64,000 nt of DNA from Oxyruncus cristatus. Lineage: Eukaryota > Chordata > Aves > Passeriformes > Cotingidae. The position numbers and the translations under genes were made by a program. Below, one piece after another: positions 25,217 through 38,034 of the stretch (positions within the stretch are counted from its first letter, which is position 1; each line of letters starts with the position of its first letter). The notes under the pieces are model-generated. The model was not told the DNA's origin. It made no database searches and saw only the letters and a list, made by a program, of their open reading frames with translations. The stretch covers positions 124,239-188,238 of the forward strand of contig VXAY01001209.1 of NCBI GenBank assembly GCA_013399855.1. The letters are read 5' to 3'.

Positions 25217-28200
25217 TTTTCACTAACATATAAATATCTGATACATAGCGGCTGATGGAGAAAAAGCAAAAAGAATGTTTCTTTTACTTCTTACGAGTGT
25301 TCTAACTCCTCTAGTTTCATTTACTTTTACTTGCCACAAAACAGTCTTTCAGAAACACCAGGTCATTTGCAGAGGATCATAGAAAAGATTTAATCACGCA
25401 TTAGCAAAGAGGGAAAGACAAATCTTTTAAATGACCCATGCTCACACTGACAACACAATGGAGAATTCTGCTTCACCCCTGGTCCTTCCTGCACTGTATC
25501 TACACTCAGAATCACACTAAACAGCAGCAAATCAGGTCCTAGAGGACTGGGGGATCACTAGCCTATATCAAATAGAATTTTACCTATCAGGAAGGGATAA
25601 AATATTTCCCTTGGCTTTTCACCTACCCTCTCAGGTGAGCAATCTGTGGCAGCTGGAGGCTGGTGTAGTCCACTAGCATAATTTACCAGGGATGATGAAG
25701 TAGCTTCAGAGGAGTTAAGAGCACCTTACACCTCAGCACTCACCAGAACCCAATTAAGTGATCCAAGAAATGCCAACAACTTTACTGCAACGGGAGATCT
25801 GGCCCAGTAAGTATGAGATAGTATGTGAAAAGGCCAAATGAAAACAGTATTTAAAACTAAACAAAACTTGGGAAAGTTGTTTAGAAGAAGGATTCTGTGC
25901 ACAGTCATGAGACAGAAGTTTTCCATACTCTGTAGACAAGCATAGTGTGGGCAATGATAAGAAAAAGGTCTCCCACACCATATCACTGAAATGCCTCTTC
26001 CTGAATTGGAAGGACATCAGTGAAAGCTCTGAAAAAGTCAGGTCCTGGCCTCCCTGGCTGGAAGTCCTGACTGCTGCCCTATCACACATTTGTAACTAGC
26101 AACCTTCTGGAAAGCAAGTGGGGCTGTATTCTTGCTGATTTAATTCTGTGGTCTATGAGAGATCAGTTTAATAATAAGCAACAGAAACTCCATCATTCAC
26201 TGTTAATGGCTGAAGGTGCATTCAGGCCATCAGGAACACTGAATGTCCTGCAGAGGCACAGTGTGTTGTTGTTCACAACTACACAGAGTCTCCTTATTTA
26301 ACTCCAAAGCAGTTGGCATAGTAATATTACACAAAGTCTGTAGTAGGGTAGACTTCTCTCCTACACAATGTCGATGAGGCATTAATTTTGTGGCAATAGC
26401 TCTTTTGCAGCAACCAAGTGAAAATTGACCTCTAAGGATAAATCTCTGACTTTCAGAGTATGGCTTTTTTACCCAAGATTTCTTCCTAAATTGACACTTA
26501 TTTAGAAAATAAGTGCAGTGTAAGAACAGAGACACACACTATGAATGAGATACAAATCATGAATAATTTTCATAGGTTTTTCAAGAGGCCTTTAGACAGA
26601 AGGAATATCTGTCTTCTAGTGACTATTATAATCAGCTAAAGGTCTACACATTTGCTACCATCAGGTAGTAATTAAGTACCATAATGAAACCCCACACTTC
26701 AGATCTTCATTTTCATCACTGCTACACAGACAAGAACACACAGGTAAGGAAGCTGCAACCCCACTCTTTAATAGCTGTTGTATAGAAGGACAAAATTCCA
26801 GAACTGGAAACATAGAAGAGCAAAGTAGTATTTGCGTGAGAAAGATTTTCATAAAGGAAAGATCAATCCCCCTCCACAGACTGAAGAGAAAATTAATTAC
26901 TGCAGTTGGCAGAGGATAAATGATTTCAATTTACAGAGTTGTGTAATTATAGCAGCTGCAGAGTCGAAGACTGGATGCTAACTTTGAACCTCCACCCCAA
27001 CATGACATTTCTACTCGCGTTTCGTTCTGCCACTTGTGAGCATGTTGAAAGTTCTCTCACTGTGTCTTCATAATTATATGTTGGTTCAAAAATAATCATT
27101 GGCTCCATTGCATAGATGAAACCTTATCATCTGGTTAGCAAGAGGTATGTTGTATCGCCTTTGAAGTGCTGAAATCCCTACAGTGGAAAATTTATTAGGG
27201 AAAAGTGATGTTATGGCAACACAATTAATTCTGCCACAACATGCAAAATTAACTACACTGTTAAGAATTAAGGATTCAAAGAAGAGTTCAAAGGAAGAAA
27301 AATAGTGTATGTCAAATCATAAAGTATAACCTTTGTATAAGGTCTAACAACACCATATTGTAAAGAGGCATCTCAGTGAGACATCTATGCAAAAGAAAAA
27401 AAAAAGGAAAATAAATGGTTAAGGAGATGGGGAAGCATCTTTAGTATTTTACTTTTTTTTCTCATGGTAGGTTGTCAATTATGCTGGTGTAGAGAATTCT
27501 GTTCTCTTTTTGAAGCCAAGAGGAAAGTTTTTAATCTCATCTTTAACTTTAATCCTTTAAAATATGTAAGAGATTTAGACGTGAACAGGGTAAATTTGGC
27601 AGAAGATCCTAGCTATGGAAGTAAGGTAATTTCTTTCAACTACTGATTGCCAAGGGAGTTCAAAGCCTGCCACCTAAACTATCTATCAATTCCAGCTACA
27701 AGCTGCAATCTACTGATTTTTTACATTTCTTTCTATTGATCAAAAATATTTAGAAAAGTCACCAGCTACGAGTGAGTGAAACAATGTGATTATTACAGAC
27801 AGGGATAAGGGCTCTCTAGTGCCGTTGCTTTTTTCAGAACAAATGAAGAATGAAAGACATTTTCTCAAGCAATATGCCCAATAGCATCTGTGGTGACTCT
27901 GTAGTTATTTTATGCACCAAGAAGAAAGGAGCTAGTCCACAAGAACAATTTCAGAAAGTCTTAGAAAATTAGCAACTGAGCCAAACATTTAGCTTTTAGG
28001 ACAAGGCGACTTTTGACTTTAACAGATGGTTTTATGCCATCTAAAGGTCATATAAACCTCATGTACCAAGGCAAAATACTAACATTCCATTACTGAAAGG
28101 GAGCTGTAGAAGCCACAGTATGACTTTTCCCTCTAAAGTACCAGTACAGACATACACACATTGAAAACACTTGCCATACACTACTCTTAGGCCATTGCCA

Positions 28201-28864
28201 TTGAACTGGGGTCTAATCCCATGGTAACCCCAAGACTACATCCCTGCTCTATTGAGCACTTCCTAATGGGAGTAAAATACAGTTTGTTTTGATGGGGGGA
28301 AGGGTGTGTTTTGGTTTTGTTTTCCAAAAAAAAGGTTACAGCAAAGTTGGAAACTAAAGAAGATATTTATGTGGAAAATCGGCACAAAGCAACAACATAC
28401 CTTGACTAAAGTTACATGGAAATCATTGGAAGAGCTGAACATTGAGCCAAAAGGCTGGAACCTGCCTCTTCTGGGTATGGTCAGCCTCTGGTTTTAATTA
28501 CCCGGGGACAAATCAACCAGAGGAAAGGAACTAACATATTTACACCTCCCTATTTAAACCATTCTTATTTTTTAGGCAAATTTGCAGTTTTCAATGCCAT
28601 TGCATTAACAAACCTAGAAGACAGCTTAGGCCTGTTTTAAAAAGGACTGACTCAAAATGACTAGAGATTTCAGGTTTTGGTCCTATGCAACTACAGTACA
28701 ACAGATGAAGCAATTATGTAATCAGATAGGCTTGGCCTTGTCTACTTTTTGATCAATTCAACATGTGCCAAATCCTTGTCATATGAATAAAAAATCTAAT
28801 CCAGAACAAAATGACTATGTCATAAGAACGAAAAACTAATCCAAGAGGGCTCACATCTGTTCTC

Positions 28865-28946
28865 AGTCACATCAGACCCAGGACAAGCTGAAATGCCATT
28901 GAACTTGATGCTTTTTATACCAGTGCTAATAAGATTAGGATTTAAC
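28865..28946. repeat. ancient palindromic interspersed repeat, decayed
   Basis: The core CCATTGAACTTGATG is followed by TATACCAGTGCTAATAAGAT and TAGGATTTAAC. This parallels the 'ccattgaagtcaatgg...acaccagtgtaaatgagatcagaat' order of a known-type amniote palindromic repeat. The left arm (TCAGTCACATCAGACCCAGG) is more decayed. It is likely a sister lineage of the relics at 24615 and 56644. Confidence 0.5.
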
Positions 28947-31553
28947 TTCCTCTTCCCTCTCTTAAATAATGTCCAGAGTCAGCATAATTAAAAATCAATA
29001 TGAAAGAAAATAAACAGTGCTGCAGTTCTTAAATGCAGATATAACAATCTTTAAAATACCACAATAATACTTGTTTCTTTTGAAGCCAAGGTGTATAAGG
29101 TCCCAATTGTAGAGATGAAACACTTTATTATTATACTTAAACCAGTTATTGCAAAATTTTTTTAAAGCATCACAAGCAAAATCATGAACACCATCCTTCA
29201 CCTGCTTGATGAAGCATTCTGTAAAATTTGAATAAGCATTTGGTATATTTATACAAGTTATACACTTACATTATAAGTTAAACTTATGTAACCATATCCA
29301 ACTTAGGATATAGGAACCTGTATTAATGAAAAACTCCTATAGATTTCAGTAAAAATATTGCCCGAAAAAGGTATTCAGAACATCCCAGAGATATGCAGGA
29401 GTTAGTTTTAGCAATCTTCCATCAGGAGCTAGTCCAAGTCCTAGAAAAGTCAATTTAGACAACTTAAAACACCCCTCTTAAAAATATTTTTATCCTTGAG
29501 GAAACATGAAAATAGAAAGCAAGAATTTAAACAAAACTCTTCTTACTTTGCCTATGATTTTTTCTCAAGCTTTCTTCCACACCATTGGCAGCCTTCTGTA
29601 GCCGGATTTTGCTCACCTTCATCATATTATGATTTGTTGCCATGGAAATTATTGCCATGTCACAAATTGAAATTTATGCCTTTGTGGAAAAAACCTGAAA
29701 TTCTAACCTAGGAAAGCGCAAATATCTAAAACTGAAAACTGACAACAAATAAAGGAGGTTGCTGTGAAAAATCAGAAAGAAGCTTGAGCACATTTGCAAT
29801 TTTAAGCTATTGAAATGTCCTTGTGTGCATGAAGAACATGTTAGATGCATGGAACTTTTCTGGCTATAAGCTTAATACCTCTTACTGTATTTAGTCAGAA
29901 AATAAAAACAGGTCTATACTAACTGAGCAGGATTAAGAACTTAAATATGAATAGAAACCAGTATTCCTAAGTCAAGGGTAAGGTTCATTTGAACTATAAA
30001 TTAGTTGCAACAATGAGAGTAGGGAGACAGTCTTAGCACCCATGTTAGAGGTTTATCTTCTCAAGTTTTCTCTATACTTGAAAGACAGGAGGCACTTTCT
30101 AGAGACTTTGTCTGGAAACAATTCTCACAGCACGTAAACTACAGTCCTGTTCTGACCTTCTGGAAGGAGAGCTGGGCTTTTTAATTATTTTACTTTTTCT
30201 GTCTCCTATTTTTGCACGGGCTTTCTATGAATGCTGCTAAAACCTGTTGTGACCACATCTGCAGTGACAATAAAAGTAATTTTGAATGCTTATTTATCTA
30301 CTCTTTTTCTTTTTAAACTTCTATAATAACATGAGGATCACCTCTGTGATCTCTTAAACCTCACTTTACGTGACAATTTCACTTGTGTTGTTCTGTGTAC
30401 ATTTCTTCTCTGATTTTCCATTTCTGCCTAGAATAATTCCTCAAAAATATAATTATTTATTATTTTTCTGCACATACTTTTCTGCATCTTCACTATAGTG
30501 TTAATGAAATCCAGACAGAAAGTTTAGAACTGTATCACTTCAGACAGACAACAGAATCTGGTTTTTTTCGATAACATGCCACTCATACTTTTTTCCTGTA
30601 GGAATGCTTTTCAGTTGAAATAAGCCAAGTCTCATAAAAAAGAACATGCACCTGAGAATAAAGACTGTTAAGAGGATTTCAACCTGAAAATCTCAAGAAG
30701 TGCTAGAATTCAGAACTTCCAGACAAAGTTAATTTTACTACCTGAAACCATCAGTCTGAAGAAGGAACATAGAGGTGTGAACTTCCCTGGTTTTCCTGCA
30801 GATCCTTGTGATACAAAAAATTGGTCTCCTTAATTCTTTTGTGTTTCATCACGATTGAGAACTGGAAATGGTTAACAGGTAATAAGGATGCTCCATCTTT
30901 GTGAAACTGGGAAACATCATTCCTCTTGTCACTCCACATGATCTTGAAATATGACCTCAAGATATAATTGGTAATAGATTTCATTGGGGGAAATTTATTC
31001 CTCCTCCTTTGTTTTCTTTGCCTTCCTTGTTTTTTGTAATAAAACAAGGGAAGGAGGGAGGAAAAAAGTCAGGGGAAAAAAAAAAGAGGTAGAAAATCAG
31101 AAAGATGCATGTAGATGAATACAAAAATCCCATTACAAACCTCCAAATAGCAAATAATCTCATAAATAAAGTTTTCTGGTCTGTTTCATTGCTTTTATTA
31201 TTGTCATTTTCTCATTTAGGCTAATTTGGCTGACTGACATTTCATTCACACAAATGTTTCCAGAAAGTTTTGAAGCAAAGCAAGGCTTTAAAAGGGTTAA
31301 CCAAAGTATCTTGCTCTAAGAAAGCTAACCCCCCCTCATATCTAGCCTGCTCAAAGGAAATTTTGTTCTGTTCAGGTCAGTAGACCTGGACCCACAGAAG
31401 AACACCAGGAGCATTACACAAAGGGCTTAGGGGTAATAAGCTAAGGCAAAGTAAGCTAGGGTAGACATCTGAATAAGTAAAGCAGGCCTGAAGCCAAGGC
31501 TTTCTCCAAGCTTCAGTGACTGGGGTAAAGACAATGAAAAGTTAGAGAGGGTT

Positions 31554-31829
31554 AGCTGGGTTTTTTGGCAACAGTGGGTATTTTTAGTGATATGTTTTAG
31601 TTCATTCATAGCTCTCTTTCATATTTCTTTTCTAGGCTTCTATAGTTACCTGAAACTTTATTTTGTACTAGCTGTCTTTGGACAAATAGTCTAAGGGACA
31701 ATTCTTTTAGAAGGAACACATATAAAAGCACAAAACAGTTACTGTGTTTCTTATATTCCACTGCAGTTTCTCCTAAAAAGTTCACCAATTTTTTTTCTTT
31801 TTTCTCTTCCATTAATGGAAGTGAAACAT
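31554..31829. repeat. direct repeat R, copy 1 (276 bp)
   Basis: This segment recurs at 32773-33048, offset by exactly 1,219 bp, without gaps. By direct reading I count five mismatches in 276 bases, about 98% identity. Flanking bases on the left differ completely between copies, so the boundary is sharp. The single ambiguous base (31830) directly follows this copy. An open frame on the - strand crosses both copies, but it looks non-coding (low-complexity, no known domain). There are no TG...CA ends, no purine tract and no target duplication, so an LTR is unlikely. Confidence 0.95.
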
Positions 31830-31830
31830 N
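31830..31830. other. single ambiguous base at the repeat boundary
   Basis: The only isolated N in the window lies exactly where copy 1 of the 276-bp repeat stops matching copy 2. In copy 2 the corresponding base is T. The position suggests a contig join or a conflict between reads, not a random bad base. Confidence 0.95.
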
Positions 31831-32772
31831 GTTTAAGAATAGCAAAGGCTTGCCCAAATATTAACACTAATACTACTACTAATAATGCTGTGGGTGTTAG
31901 TAGTACTACGACTACTACCACCACTACTACACTGGAGGAGATGGAAAAAAGTCTTCTTTTGCATAACTCTCTATCATTTACCCAAGAAATAAAAAAACAG
32001 ACTGTAACTTTGATGACCCAGCTCCTGAGAAAAATCACAAAGACCAAATGACAAATTTCATTTGTCAAGCAATCAATATGGTTAAGGTTTGATGACACAA
32101 ACAATTGCCTAAATAAATTAAAGAGTCCACTTAACCATCAATCTCAAAATAAGACAAAATTGACTTTCAGAATTATCTAGCCTCACTGGCATTGACTTGA
32201 AGCATAGTATACTGAAAGACAGTCAGAAAAGCTGGAATGCCAGCTGGGGAGGAAAAAAAAAAACCGTTTTGAGTTTAACTAGAAATGATGTTTAATATTT
32301 TTGATGAAAAGAGCTTTGGTAGAGAGGAAAAGATTGAAATAGTGTAAAAATAATGGCAAACTAGGGAAATTGTTAGAGTTGAAACAGCATTCATGAACCA
32401 CTGAGTGGTACCTCATAAGAAAAGGAGGTAGCATTATTGGGTATAGGATACATAAAGACATGATATATAGTGTAAAATTATTATCATATAAACATATTTG
32501 TTTATTGTGCAGTGAAAAGCAGTTAAGGTACTTAGTGTGAGGACATTGCTTTGCCATCATAAGAAAGTATATTCTACATATTAATATGCAAAGGCTTCAC
32601 CTGTCCTTCAAAGCTGTAGTGCAACAGCTTTACTGTGTGCCATATCTTTCACTCTTATCTTAAAAATATACACTATTCTTAAAAAAAGTCCACTTACTGC
32701 AGCACCCTAAAACCTAATGTCTGGTAGTAATATGAAATCCCACAACATTTAACAATTATGTACATTTAATAC
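31831..32772. other. spacer between the two direct repeats
   Basis: This is about 942 bp of AT-rich DNA with an ACT/ACC trinucleotide-rich stretch at 31866-31931 and a short A run near 32252-32262. I see no reverse transcriptase, gag-like, transposase or other protein similarity, so the repeat-spacer-repeat unit is not an evident mobile element. Confidence 0.7.
31866..31931. repeat. degenerate trinucleotide repeat (ACT/ACC)
   Basis: Words of the type ACT, ACC and the reverse AGT are repeated, with an interruption TGCTGTGGGTGTTAGTAGT in the middle. A + strand open frame here reads as a Thr-rich run (Thr/Asn/Ser), which is a consequence of the repeat. Confidence 0.75.
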
Positions 32773-33048
32773 AGCTGGGTTTTTTGGCAACAGTGGGTAT
32801 TTTTAGTGATATGTTTTAGTTCATTCATAGCTCTCTTTCATATTTCTTTTCTAGGTTTCTATAGTTACCTGAAACTTTACTTTGTGCTAGCTGTCTTTGG
32901 ACAAATAGTCTAAGGGACAATTCTTTTAAAAGGAACACATATAAAAGAACAAAACAGTTACTGTGTTTCTTATATTCCACTGCAGTTTCTCCTAAAAAGT
33001 TCACCAATTTTTTTTCTTTTTTCTCTTCCATTAATGGAAGTGAAACAT
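32773..33048. repeat. direct repeat R, copy 2 (276 bp)
   Basis: This is the second copy of the segment at 31554-31829. Differences seen are one each of C/T, T/C, A/G, G/A and C/A (copy 1/copy 2). The sequence continues beyond the repeat into unique DNA (TCCAATTTGATAG) that is unlike what follows copy 1. Both copies contain a pyrimidine tract ending in TTTCTTTTCTAG, a plausible 3' splice site on the + strand, but no sensible exon follows it. Confidence 0.95.
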
Positions 33049-33195
33049 TCCAATTTGATAGTTTTTACACATGATCCATAGGCAAGTTCTAAGGTGACCA
33101 TGAAAAGGGCTTAGCATCAATAATAAATTGATTACAGAGGGTTTGGACATTCACTTAGAAATGTTTAGAGATCTGAAAATCAACAAACTTAAAAA

Positions 33196-33229
33196 ACAAT
33201 ATATATATTGTTATATATATATATATATA
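33196..33229. repeat. 16-bp AT palindrome fused to (TA)n
   Basis: ACAATATATATATTGT at 33196-33211 is a perfect palindrome and is followed at once by nine TA units. The combination is likely to fold or slip and may vary in length among individuals. Confidence 0.8.
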
Positions 33230-36200
33230 AAACAATATTGTGCAGCAATATCAATATTTCTTAAAGCAGATCAAAGTCTCCTCTTTGAGGAATATATAAT
33301 GTTACACGGATGACAACGACATCAGAGGCTGATGCAAATTTCACTTCATTATTAATCTGATTTCTGGTTTATACTTAAACCATGTAGCAATCACACAAAT
33401 ATTGACTTCAGTAGTCTCTAACTTTCACAGAATTTCATCAAGCAAGAAATGCTTGCTTGTGCCAGACATTTGTTAGCAAAGAGGTTTTTCTTAAGGGATT
33501 GCACTTTGCTCTAGAAATATCTTAACTTTATCACATGTATTTTCAACCTTGAAAGCAAAACAAAGCACTATATTTCAAGTTAGTGTTATTGCAAACCGAA
33601 ACATTTTGTTTTGCTGAACTGAACCACAACATTCTGTTCTGGTTTTGCTAGTTGTCAATCTGCACCTGCCGTAGCCCACAATCCAACATACAGTCTGCTG
33701 TCCCCATTTGCTTCAGCAGGGACTACATTTCCCATGGACGAGTGGCCTATGATACTTTGATCACACATCAGCTGTCGTAGGAAACCCAACAGCAGTGATG
33801 GGCAAAAGTAAATATAGAACACAACAGCCATACGACAGCTCTCATGAATTTTGGGCAGATGCAGTGTAGCACTAAAGCAAACCCTGTGGACCTTTCCACT
33901 TCCAAGTATTTTGCTACCTTGTTAACATTTCTAAAAAAAATGTAACGTCCCACAGGACTGGTGGCCCACTTTTTAACTCCATTTGAGGCTAAACAGAGAC
34001 TTTTGTCATATTTCAGCCCAAAAGAATGCTTTGTATCCATTTGTGCAAACAAAAAAAAAATAAAAAATCAACTTTCAATTAATTTGTGAATGGCATTTGT
34101 GCTTTATAGAGCCTCAGGATTCTGCTAAGACAAAGCTTCAATTTGTCATTAGTTCAATTTCCTGAAGCTTGAGTAAAGTTTGATCCAGGTTGTGGCTCAG
34201 TTTACTTCTTTTTCACTGTATTCTATGTCTGTTTAGGACATACATAATTCTATCTTTTTTATTGTTTTAATGACTCAGGACAATTTTTTCACCACCAGGA
34301 AAAGATGCAATTGATATTTAATTTTCTTTACCATTTTTTGGTTTTCAAAAATGTACTAGGCATTTCACAGGAGGCATGAAGGGCATCAGTGAGCTTGTGA
34401 AGGTGTACTGCAGTTTGTAGGCCATTACATATTTTATAAGGTTAATTAAAAAGAGATAAAAATTTCAGATTAGATATAAGTTTATATCTTAATGTAATTG
34501 CAAGTAAAATTACCTGCTCCTCATCAAGATATTTAATATCAAGATAATATAGCACATTTTTTCATTCAGTTTCATTTGCCTGATAACAGAGAACTAAACA
34601 CAGCCATCCTTTCAAGGTTTCAAGGACCAGAACAATAACAATAAATTCATGTTAAGGTAATTAAGAACTAAATGGAAGAGAACTTCTACATTCAGTAAGG
34701 AACTGATTAGTACTTAAGATATACCGAGAATGAGGGTATATCTCAATTCCTCTTCCATTACTTTTCAAAGCATAGGCATCTCAATCCATCTGCCTCTCCC
34801 AGCATGGGTACCATGAAGAAGACAGGAACTTACCACTCCTCTCAGTGAAGCAAGTGGAACGTGGTATCTCATTCACCCTTTGATTAGCAACCTTGTGATT
34901 GGCAGATTCCCTTGGGAAATGGAAAAGCCTATTTCAAAAACCCCTTCCTCAGCTTTAGGGAGTTCAAACCCACAACTCCAGAGAGAACCGTCAACACTGA
35001 AATACATCGTATTCTGGAATAAGTAATTTTCTCCCTCTTTCCTTTTGAGGCTATAGAACTGGGGTGGTAGAAACCCAGATTCATTGGATCAGAGACAGTT
35101 GCTGGCCAAAGGACCTGAGGATGAGAGGACCTGAATTCCAGGAATTCTCTCAAGCACCTTTTAGTGTAAAATGCCAGTGCATCCAGCCAGCTCATAATAT
35201 GCCTATTAGAATTTCTCTTCCAGGGACTTAAATGAAGAAAAAAATTGTTTTGGCATCCCAAGTGGACTTAATTTAAGGGACACTTAAATTAAATCAGGTC
35301 ACTATGCACTGACCTGATCAAAATGTCCCTAGTTCTCAGCAAGTGTGGAAGATAACTATTAGTGTACTTGGGAAACCAGAAAAATCGTGGGGAGGCACCT
35401 TATGAAGTTAGGCATCTGAAGTCCTAACCAACAGCCGAACAGGGAGTTTCTGGAACACAGTCTGTGATTTCAGATGTCTGTTTCCTATTCATGCTCCTAA
35501 AATTAATTACTGAATCTAGCTTGAAGTGGGCGTGTGGTCACTCTTGGGGAATATTCAGGTACCAGGGCAGGCAATAGCACATCCCAGACCTCAATTATTC
35601 ACAAAGAAGGTATAAATGTTATGTCCCACAGGGATGTTGGATAACACTGCTCCCATCTAATTCTGTAGAAAAATTCTCCATTGCTTCTAACATGGGCAGA
35701 AGCAGGTACCTATTGTTTGTTACTGTCTCTAAGTGCTCCATTGAGTTGCAATGTGTGGGAAGAGGACATCACTCCAGAAACATAAAGATATGAGAAATCT
35801 GCTAAACACCTCCAGCCTTGACATTATTAATTTCTAGCACCAAACTCATCCTTGAAATAATCTATTTTCATGATCTTCTACAGCTTTTCATCAATTCTTT
35901 ATCCATTGTTGCACAACAAACAGCCTTAAACTTTAATGGGCTGCATGACTTTTATTTCCTCCTTATTCAATGCATTTCATCTCCAAAGTTGCCACATATT
36001 TTACATTTTTAACACCAAGATACTTGGAGTTGTGATTGTGCCTGGAAGATTGGAAAATATCTATCTTTAGGCTATATTATATGCATATGAGGACCTAATA
36101 CTATTTAAATAACAGTTAAACCCACAACCTTCAAATACAAAGCCAGCTATTAAAAGATTGCTGGAGGCAATGTGGCAAGGTTTTATACTAGTTTTATGCA

Positions 36201-37305
36201 AGATACAGGAACAGGAGAGAAGGTTGTGTCATTTGAATGACTACACTGTATTCCTCTCTATTTTCTAATTATCACAGATTTAATCAACTTGTTCTGTTTG
36301 TATATTTTGCAATAACCTTTCTCTTCCCCTTTTATTCAGGGGAGGAGAAGGAGAGGAATTTATATAACATAGTAAGTTTAAAAAATATGAGCTACATGGA
36401 AGACAGAACAGCAACTAAGATACTGTGATTAATTTCATAGACTTCCAGTAGGAAGTATTTAGTTTATCGGCACATAGTAAATGAATATTAAAATACGCAT
36501 ACCCCAAGGCTACAAGTGAAAGTAGATAACAGCTGTTGGTCTAAAATGTGGTTCCATAATGCAGAGATTGGAATAAGCTTGTAATTATGAATTAAAGCTA
36601 GAACAGTAAAAAAAAAATTACAAACACATTATGAAGATACTCTTTAGCTCATATAATTTAAAACTAGTTCTCTTCATTTAAAAAATGGAGGGGAAGGGAA
36701 CCTATAAGGTTCAGAAAAAAATATTTGAGTAAATTAGCAACAACCAGCTGCTTCCTTTACCTCATGTTTTTAAAAATAAAGGTTTCTCAGTTTTAGATCA
36801 ACGGAATTTCATAGCAGATAGTAGGAAAAAATTACTACTACTCACTACTTTAATGAGAGATTTAGCTTTGCATAGCAAGTAAGTATACTATCCTTAAACA
36901 AGATATCACAGACCTGAAAAAGCAGGGGAAAAAAATCAGAGCCAAATAATCTCTTTTGCTGCATTAAATATACTGCTGGTTAATCTGTTGTTCCTTTTAC
37001 TCAGTGTACTGTCATTATGCAAGAAAGATGTTAAGCCAATCTGAAGGACAAAATTGTGTCTGGCATTGAAAAAAAAAAAGAAAAAAGCTTATAAATTCCA
37101 TTTTTACCTCATGTACATTGTCTAGATACTGGGTTTAGCTCATGCTTCAAAAGTTTCAAATCTTTTACCCTACAAGAAGTCATTAACAGTGCCATTAAAG
37201 TAGTGTTTCATGGAAGAAAATAAAGAGGATAGCATTTGATAAACAAAGTCTAATCTAAACCCATCAAAAGAGATCCTTTTCTTCTCCCATGAGGCAGTAG
37301 TTCTG

Positions 37306-37341
37306 CACACACACACAGATACACAGCACACACACACACAG
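37306..37341. repeat. interrupted (CA)n microsatellite
   Basis: Two CA runs are separated by GATACACAG-type interruptions. This is an ordinary dinucleotide microsatellite. Confidence 0.85.
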
Positions 37342-37866
37342 AAAATCACTTCTTTGAAAGACTTGTTAGTTGGGTTTCACTAGCAGCAACAGGCCCTCCA
37401 CTGTCACAGCCAAAAGATTCGAAGCACAATTTGAAAGTTATCCAGGACATGGAGGGGAAAGAAGGAAGCATTCATACAATCTTCTTCCAGTGCACAAATT
37501 ATAAGGCTAGTCTCCCTGCATACTTGATGGAAAATGATAAACTCCCCCAGAAGATAATTCGGACCAGCCTCATTGCTCTGAATCACCTGAGGGCTTTTCT
37601 TTCTCTGTCACCTAAACCTGACAGAGGCATATGAGAAAACTAAAGCATGAAGATTCTCCCGTAACATGAGGTCCTTGTTGTTAGTAATCACAACACTGTA
37701 TGCCTACATAGTATGTAGGAATCCTTGTCACAGCCTTGCACCAGCTCTGCATTCGGAGAACCACAGAGCTGGATTAAAAAGATGGATCCTCTTTAAATCA
37801 CAAAATTATGGAGTAACAGGACTCCAAAATGTGGCCTCACCCAGGCTAAGTAGAGGGGCAGGACCA

Positions 37867-37914
37867 CTACATGCAATTTAGCTACCACTGCTACGTGCAA
37901 TTTAGCCTACTTCT
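37867..37914. repeat. 24-bp imperfect tandem duplication
   Basis: Two adjacent units share CTAC.TGCAATTTAGC with a few differences in the second half. It is a local duplication near the CR1 insertion; no link to the insertion is shown. Confidence 0.6.
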
Positions 37915-38034
37915 CAGCCTTTTTGTTTGACTGTCATAATCACACCTATGATTATGGCATAGTCATAGACCAGCCCTAAGAAATATCTGACCCAGAAGAC
38001 CAGGGTAAGTGAATGTCAGGCGGAAGAACTTCCC

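Larger units (their letters stand above)
15901..31553. other. AT-rich non-coding DNA, no gene recognised
   Basis: This is about 15.6 kb with no recognised exon or RNA gene. It holds C/A-rich low-complexity DNA (17075-17205 and 19370-19425), a 20-bp tandem duplication (19227-19266), a strong hairpin (22491-22528) and a TA microsatellite (about 23572-23586). It also holds two likely relics of ancient palindromic repeats (24615-24699 and 28865-28946). Open frames reach 111 codons but are compositionally ordinary and unfamiliar. The segment 24390-24460 has clustered ATTAA/TTAAT words and may be regulatory; this is only an impression. Confidence 0.55.
33049..37984. other. AT-rich non-coding DNA, no gene recognised
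   Basis: No exon or RNA gene is recognised. An AT-rich palindromic and microsatellite block lies at 33196-33229, and a CA microsatellite at 37306-37341. An imperfect 24-bp tandem duplication lies at 37867-37914, just upstream of the large CR1. The longest frame is 110 codons on the - strand (34929-35261) and has no recognisable domain. Confidence 0.55.

Noticed and set aside
25726..26089. Overlapping 86- and 111-codon frames on the minus strand
   Set aside because: They overlap in different frames, have no recognised motif, and look like chance.
31866..31931. Thr-rich protein segment in a 78-codon frame
   Set aside because: It results from the ACT/ACC simple repeat and has no other protein feature.
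31554..33048. Solo or paired LTRs of an endogenous retrovirus
   Set aside because: The repeats lack TG/CA ends, primer-binding site, purine tract and target-site duplication, and no viral protein similarity lies between them.
37935..37956. 8-bp inverted repeat CATAATCA/TGATTATG upstream of the CR1
   Set aside because: Too short to be distinguished from chance in AT-rich DNA.
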